Part shown: positions 38,189 to 45,414 of the stretch, piece after piece | Numbering within the stretch: position 1 is the stretch's first letter | Layout of the letters: each line of letters begins with the position of its first letter | Assembly: GCA_042140185.1 (NCBI GenBank) | Contig: CP159477.1 | Coordinates: forward strand, 558,001 to 622,000 | Direction: 5' to 3' | Length of the DNA stretch: 64,000 nucleotides | DNA from: JANSXG01 sp024743075 | GTDB lineage: Bacteria > Planctomycetota > Phycisphaerae > Phycisphaerales > UBA1924 | Program-made: the position numbers and the translations under genes | Notes under the pieces: generated by a model | What the model saw: the letters and a program-made list of their open reading frames with translations, nothing else | What the model was told of the DNA's origin: nothing | Database searches by the model: none

Positions 38189-38494
38189 ATGGATCTCCAG
38201 GTTCGCGGCGTCAACCTCCAACCCACCGAGCCCATCGTCGAACACGCCAACCGGCGCTTCGGCTTCGCGCTCGGCCGCCTCAGCCACCGAATCCAGCGTG
38301 TCATCGTCAAGATGTCCGACCCGCACGCCGGCGGTCTCATGCGATGCGACGTTCACGTCCAACTCGCCGGCACGCCGCAGCCGATCATCATCGAGCAATC
38401 CGGGAGTGACCTTTATGGTGCAATCGACCGAGCGGCCGATCGCGTGAAGACCTGCGTTCGGCGCTTCAGCAAGAAAACCCGTCAGCACCGCTGA
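38189..38494 (+). CDS. hpf: Ribosome hibernation promoting factor (HPF/RaiA family, short form)
   Basis: 101 residues, matching the short HPF/RaiA form that binds the ribosomal decoding region in stationary phase. MDLQVRGVNLQPTEPIVEHA opens the S30AE fold; FGFALGRLSHRIQRVIVKMS and the basic helix AADRVKTCVRRFSKKTRQ follow. The start ATG 38189 follows AAAGGACC. No long-form C-terminal domain is present. A hairpin terminator follows. Confidence 0.85.
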   Translation: MDLQVRGVNLQPTEPIVEHANRRFGFALGRLSHRIQRVIVKMSDPHAGGLMRCDVHVQLAGTPQPIIIEQSGSDLYGAIDRAADRVKTCVRRFSKKTRQHR

Positions 38495-38520
38495 CCTCCA
38501 GACTCTCTTTCTCTCCTCCT

Positions 38521-38582
38521 CCCGTTCCGCCGAACGGCGGAGCGGGAACAGGCGGCCCGTTGACGCGGACCGCCTGTTTTCT
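38521..38582 (+). terminator. Tandem hairpins with T-run after hpf
   Basis: A first stem, CCCGTTCCGCCG / CGGCGGAGCGGG (38521-38546, one G-T wobble), is followed by AACAGGCGG / CCGCCTGTT (38547-38555 and 38570-38578) with TTTT at the end, a convincing intrinsic terminator for hpf. Confidence 0.85.
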
Positions 38583-38679
38583 TGCGCGGGTCCGCGCGCA
38601 CGAGGCCGGGGGATCGCGCCGGCCGGGACTGCTCACGCCGCGTGACCCACGCCCCAGCTCCGACCGCTAAACTGCCCGC

Positions 38680-39885
38680 GTGAAACGACGCGCCGCCATC
38701 ATCGCTGCTGTTCGAACCCCGATCGGGAAGTACGGGGGCCGACTGGCTTCCGTCCGTCCGGATGATCTGGCCGCCCACACCATCCGAGCCGCCGTCGAGC
38801 GGTCGGGCGCGGAGCCGGCGTCAATCGACGATGTGTACTTCGGGGCGGCGAACCAATCCGGCGAGGACAACCGCAATGTCGCGCGCATGGCGGCCCTGCT
38901 CGCGGGCCTGCCTGATTCGGTGCCGGGCGCGACCGTGAACAGGCTCTGCGCCTCCGGGCTCGAGGCGATCAATGTGGCAGCTCGAATGCTCGAAGCGGGG
39001 ATGGGCGATGTGTTCGTCGCTGGCGGTGTCGAATCGATGAGCAGAGCACCGTACGTGCTCAGCAAGGCCGAGACAGCGTACGGGCGGGGGCAGCAGCTCT
39101 TCGACACCTCGATCGGTTGGCGCTTCGTCAACCCGCGGCTTGCGGAGATGTACCCACCGTTCCCGATGGGCGAGACTGCGGAGAACGTCGCTCGCAAGCA
39201 CAGCATTTCTCGAGAAGATCAGGACGCGTTCGCCTTGCGTAGCCAGCGCCGGTGGGCGGAAGCGCACGAGGCCGGCCGATTCGCCGACGAACTGCTCCCC
39301 GTCGAGGTTCCGCAGCGCCGTGGCGAGCCGGTTGTGTTCGACACCGATGAACACCCGCGACCGGACACGACAATTGACAAGCTTGCCAAACTCCGCCCCG
39401 TGTTCGCGACGGATGACCTCGGCACCGTGACCGCCGGCAACTCATCCGGCGTGAACGATGGCGCTTCGGCACTGCTGCTGATGGAGGCCGAACGGGCCGC
39501 ATCGCTTGGGTTGACGCCGCTGGCCTATGTCGGGGCGAGTGCCGCGGCTGGGGTCGACCCGGCGTACATGGGTCTCGGGCCCATCCCCGCGATCCGGCGC
39601 GTGCTTGATCGGTCCGGTCTCGCGCTCGCGGACGTCGGACGCGTTGAGATCAACGAGGCCTTCGCCGCTCAATCGGTGGCGTGCCAACGCGACTTGGGCA
39701 TAGAGGACGATCGCCTGAACGTAAACGGTGGCGCGATCGCGATCGGGCATCCGCTGGGCTGCAGCGGCGCTCGCTTGGCGACCACACTTATCCACGAGAT
39801 GCGGCGCAGCGAGGTCGAGCGAGGGATCGCGTCGCTCTGCGTCGGTGTTGGTCAGGGGCTGGCGACCGTATTCGAGCTCGCATGA
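38680..39885 (+). CDS. Acetyl-CoA C-acyltransferase (thiolase), PcaF-like
   Basis: 401 residues. Active-site Cys90 in TVNRLCASGLEAINVAA; EINEAFAAQSVACQ; His in NGGAIAIGHPLGCSGAR; second Cys in CVGVGQGLA. Length and motifs fit PcaF-type beta-ketoadipyl-CoA thiolases. It splits a 3-oxoacyl-CoA into acetyl-CoA and a shortened acyl-CoA. It is convergent with the aminotransferase gene (four bases between stops) in a cluster with a KamA-family aminomutase and 3-oxoacid CoA-transferase. A thiolase for the 3-oxoacyl-CoA made by those genes is the likely role. GTG start 38680. Confidence 0.93.
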   Translation: MKRRAAIIAAVRTPIGKYGGRLASVRPDDLAAHTIRAAVERSGAEPASIDDVYFGAANQSGEDNRNVARMAALLAGLPDSVPGATVNRLCASGLEAINVAARMLEAGMGDVFVAGGVESMSRAPYVLSKAETAYGRGQQLFDTSIGWRFVNPRLAEMYPPFPMGETAENVARKHSISREDQDAFALRSQRRWAEAHEAGRFADELLPVEVPQRRGEPVVFDTDEHPRPDTTIDKLAKLRPVFATDDLGTVTAGNSSGVNDGASALLLMEAERAASLGLTPLAYVGASAAAGVDPAYMGLGPIPAIRRVLDRSGLALADVGRVEINEAFAAQSVACQRDLGIEDDRLNVNGGAIAIGHPLGCSGARLATTLIHEMRRSEVERGIASLCVGVGQGLATVFELA

Positions 39886-39889
39886 GCCC

Positions 39890-41216
39890 TCAGGGCATCG
39901 ACGCGATCTTAGACAACCCCGATTCCATTGCAGTGACGAGCTGGTCGATCTCCGTCTCGGTCATCGGAGTCGAGAGCGCGGCGGTGCAGGTGTTGATCAT
40001 CACACACCCGTGATCGAACAGATGATCAAGTAGTGTCGAGAGCCGGGCGTTCTCCTCCGGCGTCGCGTGGGCTTCACGGTAGTTGCGCGGCGCGACCGGC
40101 TTCATGTGCACGCGGAACATCGATCCGGTGCCGGTCACGCACGCGCGGGCGCCGGTCCTCTCGATCGCGGCTTCGATTCCTTCGATGCCCCGCTGAGCCA
40201 GACCGTTGAGGCGTTCGATCGCTGCGGCGTCGAACTTCGTCATCGCGGTCAGTCCGGCGAGTGTGCTGATCGGGTTCGCGGAGAAAGTGCCGGAATGGGG
40301 GAAAAGGTATCGCTTCCCATGCGGGTTCATGGTGTCCATAACCTCGGCGCGTCCGGCGAGCGCGCCGATCGGGAAGCCGCCGCCGATGAGTTTGCCCATC
40401 GCGGTGAGGTCGGGACTGATGTCGTACCGAGACTGCAGGCCGCCGTACTCGGAGCGGAAGGTGATGACCTCGTCGAGCACCAGCAGAGACATCATTTTCT
40501 CGTGCCCAGTCCGACAACGCCTTCGCGAATTCAGGCTCGATGGGGTTCAGGCCGACGCGGTGCGGCATGAGATCGAGCAGCACGCACGCGAGTTCCTTGG
40601 CGTGTTCGTCCAGCCGCGCGATCGACCGATCAACATCGTTGAACGGCAGGACGATCACATCGTCGAGTGCAGACCGCGGCGTGCCGTGCACGAGCGGGAC
40701 CGAGGCTGGGCGGTCGATGTCCCCCCATGAATCCGGCTTCGGGGCCTGGCTCACCTCGGCGTAGTCGTACCCGCCGTGGTACGCGCCCTCGATCTTCGCG
40801 ATCTTGGAGCGCCCGCTGTGCGCCCGGGCCGCCTTAAGGCAAGCCATGAGCGCCTCGGTCCCTGAGTTGACGAATCTCATTTTCTCGAAACTCGGGCTCC
40901 GCGAGCACAGGTACTCCGCGTACTCGACCTCGGCTTCGGTTGCCATCATGAACGCGCTGCCGCGAGCGATCTGTTCGGTGACCACCCGCACAATGTCGGG
41001 ATCCGCGTGCCCGTGGATCAGGGAGCACATGTTGTTCGAGAAATCGATGCGCTCGACACCGTCGAGGTCGGTGATCCGGCAACCCTTCCCGAACTCCGCG
41101 TACGCCGGGTGGGGTGATCGGAGCACGGTGTTGCGGCTCACGCCGCCGGGCATGACCCGTTGGGCTCGTTCGAAGAGTTCGGCGCTGCGAGACGCTTGGG
41201 CGGAGTCTGTGGTCAT
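39890..41216 (-). CDS. Class III (GSA-type) aminotransferase, candidate beta-transaminase (one reading-frame break)
   Basis: About 442 residues of the PLP fold I GSA-like group. Start ATG 41216 overlaps the scoB stop. First frame: VMPGGVSRNTVLRSPHPAYA, FVNSGTEALMACLKAARAHS and IEGAYHGGYDYAEVSQAP. Second frame: LLVLDEVITFRSEYGGLQ (PLP-binding Asp), GKLIGGGFPIGALAGR (PLP Lys) and PHSGTFSANPISTLAG. The break near 40484-40490 fits two bases lost in a CT/AG repeat (VSLLVLDEV restored). GSA-like class III enzymes include beta-amino-acid transaminases. The operon context argues for this rather than heme synthesis (hemL). Confidence 0.9.
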
Positions 41217-41875
41217 GGCTGTAGCAGTGGGGCCCCGGTGCGATCCTGTACATACTCGAAGTCGACGCCGGGGCTCAGTTCGACGAGTTTGAACCCGCCT
41301 GGCGTGATGTCGATCACGGCAAGGTCGGTGTAGACGCGGTCGATCACCCCGAGGCCGGTAAGGGGGTAGGTGCACGATGCAACAAGCTTCGGATCGCCCG
41401 TCTTGGTGGTGTGCTGGGTGATGGCATACACCTTCTTCACGCCAGCGACCAGGTCCATCGCTCCGCCGACCGCCGGGATCGCGTCAGGTTCGCCCGTGGA
41501 CCAGTTCGCCAGGTCGCCGTTCGACGCGACCTGCAGCGCGCCGAGCACGCAGAGGTCAATATGGCCGCCCCGAATCATGGCGAAACTGTCGGCGTGGTGG
41601 AAGAACGACCCGCCGGGGTTGACCGTGACGTGACGCTTGCCGGCGTTGATGAGCTCGGGGTCGCCTTCCCCTTCGGCCGGCGACGGGCCCATACCGAGCA
41701 GGCCGTTCTCGGTGTGGTAGACGACTTCGCGCCCGTCGGGCACGTACTTCGCCACGAGTTCCGGGATCCCAATGCCGAGGTTGACGTACGAGCCGTCCGC
41801 GATGTCCTGAGCGAGTCGCTCGGCCATCTTCTCGCGGGTGCGCCCGATGCGTTCGCTGGCGGTGATGGGTGTCAT
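41213..41875 (-). CDS. scoB: 3-oxoacid CoA-transferase subunit B
   Basis: 220 residues, the usual B-subunit length. Catalytic Glu56 lies in YHTENGLLGMGP, followed by GGSFFHHADSFAMIRGGHID. It transfers CoA (usually from succinyl-CoA) to a 3-oxoacid by way of the glutamyl-CoA intermediate. Its start overlaps the scoA stop and its stop overlaps the aminotransferase start, by ATGA each time. Substrate could be acetoacetate, 3-oxoadipate or, by context, an amino-3-oxoacid. Confidence 0.95.
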   Translation of the reverse strand: MTPITASERIGRTREKMAERLAQDIADGSYVNLGIGIPELVAKYVPDGREVVYHTENGLLGMGPSPAEGEGDPELINAGKRHVTVNPGGSFFHHADSFAMIRGGHIDLCVLGALQVASNGDLANWSTGEPDAIPAVGGAMDLVAGVKKVYAITQHTTKTGDPKLVASCTYPLTGLGVIDRVYTDLAVIDITPGGFKLVELSPGVDFEYVQDRTGAPLLQP

Positions 41876-42582
41876 GGGTAAGTCGCTCCTGCCGCGACGA
41901 GTTCGGATTCATGAACCGGGTTGGCGACTTCGACGACGCGGTCTACGAAGATGCCCGGCGACACGACGACCTCCGGATCGATCGCGCCGGTTTCGACGAT
42001 CCGCTCAGCTTGTACGATCGCGACTCGGCTCGCCATGGCCATCGGGGGACCGAAGTTGCGAGCGGTCTTGTTGTAGATCGCGTTGCCGTGGGTGTCGGCG
42101 GACTTTGCCTTGATGAGCGCGAAGTCGGCGCGGAGGCCGCGCTCGAGGATGTAGTCACGCCCGTCGAACGTACGTAGTTCTTTGCCCTCGCCGAGTGGCG
42201 TACCCACAGCGGTCGCGGTGTAGAACGCCGGGATGCCCGCACCGCCCGCGCGGATCCGCTCGGCGAGCGTGCCCTGTGGCACGAGCTCGAGAGACGTCTT
42301 CCCCGAGCGGTAGAGGTCCGGGAAGACCGTCGAATTCGCCGTCCGCGGAAACGAGCAGATGACCTTCGAGACGCGACCGGCTTTCAGCAGAGCTGCCAGA
42401 CCGACTTCACCACTGCCCGTATTGTTGCTGACGACCGTAAGGTCCTTCGCGCCCTGATCGATCAGCGCGTGGAGCAACTCGACCGGGCTGCCGGCCTCGC
42501 CGAACCCGCTGACCATGATCGTCGCGCCGTCGAACACGTCCGCGACGGCCTCTGCCGGGCTGCCGACGCGCTTGTTGATCAT
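41872..42582 (-). CDS. scoA: 3-oxoacid CoA-transferase subunit A
   Basis: 236 residues, the usual A-subunit length. Signature segments are GATIMVSGFGEAGSPVELLH, VVSNNTGSGEVGLAALL, AERIRAGGAGIPAFYTATAVG and ADFALIKAKSADTHGNAIYN. It forms the alpha-beta heterotetramer with ScoB. Its start overlaps the end of the kamA-like gene, placing it second in the operon. Confidence 0.95.
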   Translation of the reverse strand: MINKRVGSPAEAVADVFDGATIMVSGFGEAGSPVELLHALIDQGAKDLTVVSNNTGSGEVGLAALLKAGRVSKVICSFPRTANSTVFPDLYRSGKTSLELVPQGTLAERIRAGGAGIPAFYTATAVGTPLGEGKELRTFDGRDYILERGLRADFALIKAKSADTHGNAIYNKTARNFGPPMAMASRVAIVQAERIVETGAIDPEVVVSPGIFVDRVVEVANPVHESELVAAGATYP

Positions 42583-44048
42583 CCGCAGGGTCCGCTGGTC
42601 TGGGGCATCGAAGCCGGTCCGGGCGTCATTCCGGGGGACTTAACGCGGGAGTAGTCGAACAGGCCGGCCTCGTCGAACAGCACGCGATCGTCGTAGTCGT
42701 CGAACCACAGCGCATCCGGGTTGCGGCCCACGATGCACACCTTGCCGATCTCCGTCGCCGCGCCCGCGTTGCGGAGCAGTTTGAAGATCACCACGCCGTT
42801 TTCGCTGCCCTTCAGACCCGGGATGGGCTCGTTGGTCACCGCCGCGACCTCGGTTTTCCCCTTGTAATGCGTGATCGAGAGGCGCGCGTGCTTCTCGATT
42901 CCTGAGAGGCCCTTCTGGGAGTCGTTGAGGATCTGCCAGGCCCGCTCGATCGGCACGTTGAATGCCTTGTATGCAACGATGTCTCGCCCGCAGAAGAAGT
43001 AGTGGTTCTCGCCGCCGGCGCGCTTGAACTCGCGCTGCAGGATGCGAAGCGCCGCCGGGTCGTCGTTGATGCCCTTGATGATCGGCGCCTGATTCTCCAC
43101 CGTGAGCCAGCCGCGGCTGACGAGTCCGCGCATCGCCTCGCCGGTCGCCGGGATCCACTGCTTGAAGCCGCGCTCGTCCTCGATGTAGTTGCCGTCGGCG
43201 TCCTTGGCGAGGATCTCGTCCGGGTGCTCGAAGTGCAGCATGAAGTGCATGCCGACCTCGGGGTAGGTCTCGTGGAAGCGATCGAGCATGTCGAGGAAGG
43301 CCTGGTCGAAGCGCTGCGGGAAGAACGCCATCTCCTTCGTGCCGACGCGGATCGACTCGATCCCGGCCTCGGCGAGAGCAGCGAACCACGCGCCGAGCTT
43401 CGCGTTGTTGAGCACCATCGCGTCGCCGCCGGACAACAGGATCTCGCGCAGCTTCTCACGCCCGGTCTCGGGGTGGATGCCACCGTTGGCCGCGACGACT
43501 TCGTTGTGCGCCTTGATGTACGGGATGATCTCGGGAATCTTCGCCAGGCCCTTCTTCTTGACGGTGCCGTCCTGGCGCTTGATCTCCTTGCGGGCGATCA
43601 GTTCTTCGCGATAGCAGAACCGGCAGTGCGCCGAGCACGTCGAGATGACGTACATCAGCCCCATTTCGTACTTGTGGAGCAGGCCCTCGACCGGGCTGTA
43701 GTCCATCTGGTTGCCGGGATCCTCCGAGCCCTGGAGGTTGTCCGTTTCGTCGGGGCTTGCCTTGACGATCCGTTGGATCGCGGCGCTGTTCTTCGCGATC
43801 TCGTAGTAGTGGCGCGTAATCTTCACGGGCATCCGCGACTCGACATCGCGCTCCGTGCCCTTGCGGACCCGAAGCGCGACGATCTCGTCACCGCCGTAGA
43901 AGTTCATCATGTCCTCCGGAGCCTTCTCGTCGAAGAACGGCCCGAGCCCGTTGATGATGCCGCGTTCGTAGCGAGGGTCCTCGATGGTCTCAAGAAACGC
44001 CTTTTCGCGCTCGGTGGGGGCATATTCGTGATTCTGGGGCTGGATCAT
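42579..44048 (-). CDS. kamA: KamA-family radical SAM amino-acid 2,3-aminomutase
   Basis: 489 residues, longer than the roughly 416-420 of clostridial lysine 2,3-aminomutase. Cluster ligands are Cys138, Cys142 and Cys145 in STCSAHCRFCYREEL (CX3CX2C). Also present are EILLSGGDAMVLNNAKLGAW and a C-terminal PLP lysine region of the KamA type. It moves the alpha-amino group of lysine or a related amino acid to the beta carbon using SAM, PLP and an iron-sulfur cluster. CRFCYRE differs from CRHCTRR of lysine enzymes, so the substrate is uncertain. The start 44048 follows GGAG. First gene of the operon, facing the RpiR regulator. Confidence 0.87.
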   Translation of the reverse strand: MIQPQNHEYAPTEREKAFLETIEDPRYERGIINGLGPFFDEKAPEDMMNFYGGDEIVALRVRKGTERDVESRMPVKITRHYYEIAKNSAAIQRIVKASPDETDNLQGSEDPGNQMDYSPVEGLLHKYEMGLMYVISTCSAHCRFCYREELIARKEIKRQDGTVKKKGLAKIPEIIPYIKAHNEVVAANGGIHPETGREKLREILLSGGDAMVLNNAKLGAWFAALAEAGIESIRVGTKEMAFFPQRFDQAFLDMLDRFHETYPEVGMHFMLHFEHPDEILAKDADGNYIEDERGFKQWIPATGEAMRGLVSRGWLTVENQAPIIKGINDDPAALRILQREFKRAGGENHYFFCGRDIVAYKAFNVPIERAWQILNDSQKGLSGIEKHARLSITHYKGKTEVAAVTNEPIPGLKGSENGVVIFKLLRNAGAATEIGKVCIVGRNPDALWFDDYDDRVLFDEAGLFDYSRVKSPGMTPGPASMPQTSGPCG

Positions 44049-44109
44049 GCATCACTCCGGAGAAACGGATCAGGCTGGCTCGGGACTGAAACACAGCGTA
44101 CATTCTTTG

Positions 44110-44134
44110 TTGGTCAATGCAACGAAATGACCAA
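44110..44134. promoter_or_regulatory. Candidate operator: perfect inverted repeat in the divergent promoter region
   Basis: TTGGTCA (44110-44116) and TGACCAA (44128-44134) with an 11-base spacer lie between the divergent kamA-like and rpiR-like genes. Position and symmetry suit a dimeric regulator, most simply the neighbouring RpiR-type protein. Binding is inferred, not shown. Confidence 0.55.
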
Positions 44135-44158
44135 AATCGTCGACACTGAACCCAACAC

Positions 44159-44989
44159 ATGACCCTTCAGGACCTTATCGCCGGAGTTGGGGATCGCCTG
44201 ACCCCAACGGAACGTCGAATCGCCGAGATCGTCTCGGGCGAGCCGACTTTGCTCGCGTTCGGGACGGTATCGGACCTTGCCGACCGGGCGCGAACCAGCC
44301 GCCCTTCGATCGTGAGGTTTGCGACGAAACTGGGGTTCTCTGGGTACACGGAACTGCAATCCTGGGTCCGCGAGGCGGTTTCCAAGCAGCTATCGAGCCC
44401 GAGTGCCCGCATCCGCCAGCGGGTCGGCGCAGCCGATCAGGCCCGGTCGGCGGTCGCCGAGGCCATGCAGCGGGTCTTCGAAGCACTCGATCCGGTCAAG
44501 CTCGCGTCGATGGCCGAGCCGATTGTCCGCGCAAAACGGGTCTATGTGGTGTCCGGCGAGACTTCGATGGCTGGTGCTCGCGTCCTCCAAACCGGTCTTT
44601 CCATGGTGCGTCCGGATGTCCTGCTGGTCCACGACCACTCCGTCGGACGCGATCTGAGCGGCGCAACGGAGGCGGATGCGGTCGTCGTTTTCGACTTCGC
44701 GCGGTATCGGCGCAGCGCGGTGACGGCGACCCGCACGCTCGCCGATCTCGGCGTGCCCGTGATCGCTTTCACCGATGGCCCGCTTTCGCCGCTGGCGACG
44801 ATCGCTCGGCATTGGTGTGAACTCCGCGTACCGGCGATGGGGCCGTTCGACAGTTCGGTCCCGGCGGTCACGGCGGCCGAACTGCTGGTGGCGCAGGTGG
44901 CCTCTGAACTCGGCGACGCGGCCCGCGAACGCATCGATCGCCTGGAAACGATCTGGCGCGCCACCGGCACGTTTCTCGACGAAGGTTAA
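44159..44989 (+). CDS. MurR/RpiR-family transcriptional regulator with SIS domain
   Basis: 276 residues. N-terminal HTH_6 region (LTPTERRIAEIVSGEP, DLADRARTSRPSIVRFATKL, GFSGYTELQSWVREAV) and a C-terminal SIS domain (RAKRVYVVSGETSMAGARVL, ADAVVVFDFARYRRSAV). The SIS domain normally senses phosphosugars or related ligands. Divergent from the kamA operon with 110 bases between starts, so it probably controls that operon. Confidence 0.92.
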   Translation: MTLQDLIAGVGDRLTPTERRIAEIVSGEPTLLAFGTVSDLADRARTSRPSIVRFATKLGFSGYTELQSWVREAVSKQLSSPSARIRQRVGAADQARSAVAEAMQRVFEALDPVKLASMAEPIVRAKRVYVVSGETSMAGARVLQTGLSMVRPDVLLVHDHSVGRDLSGATEADAVVVFDFARYRRSAVTATRTLADLGVPVIAFTDGPLSPLATIARHWCELRVPAMGPFDSSVPAVTAAELLVAQVASELGDAARERIDRLETIWRATGTFLDEG

Positions 44990-45414
44990 TCGCGTTGCCC
45001 GGGCAAAAGATCCCGCGGTTCCCGCCGAAGTCCACGGATAGGCGAGTTCCATTCCCGACACCGGTCCTGCTGCGGGAATCCTGCAGGAAACCCGAGGTGG
45101 ACTGAGAAGTACCAGCACCCGCGTTAATCCCGGTGGTGTTTGCGGCGACTTACTTCGTCGCGCGTGGGCTTCGATTCGCCTCCCGAACGGTCAAAAATGC
45201 TGCGTGAACGCTCGGATTATCGCGCGACAGCGCTGGCCTATTTAGGTCCCCCGAAGCCGGAATTTTGGTGCCAGAATGTATCTGTATAAGCGATATGCTC
45301 GTCCCGCCGCGCAGCACGCCCGGAGACGGGCAGGGACCGGACCGCTCGTAGGTCGCGAACAAGAGTACCGTCGCCGATCGCACAGACGGCGCGAAACCAT
45401 CGGGGAGAATAGCG
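44990..45414. other. 425-base region without a supported gene
   Basis: Between the rpiR-like gene and the protease gene. Frames in this stretch are short or antisense to the protease. A moderately AT-rich patch at about 45245-45300 (TGTATCTGTATAAGCG) could hold the protease promoter, and GGGGAG precedes ATG 45415 as a ribosome-binding site. Nothing else seen. Confidence 0.6.

Noticed and set aside
39890..41216. Assignment of the class III aminotransferase as hemL (glutamate-1-semialdehyde aminomutase)
   Set aside because: The fold is shared, but the ATGA coupling with scoB and the aminomutase operon, without any heme gene nearby, fits a catabolic beta-transaminase better.
38680..42582. Reading thiolase plus scoAB as a pcaIJF set for aromatic degradation
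   Set aside because: No other beta-ketoadipate or ring-cleavage genes are present, whereas an aminomutase and a transaminase are in the same operon as the transferase.
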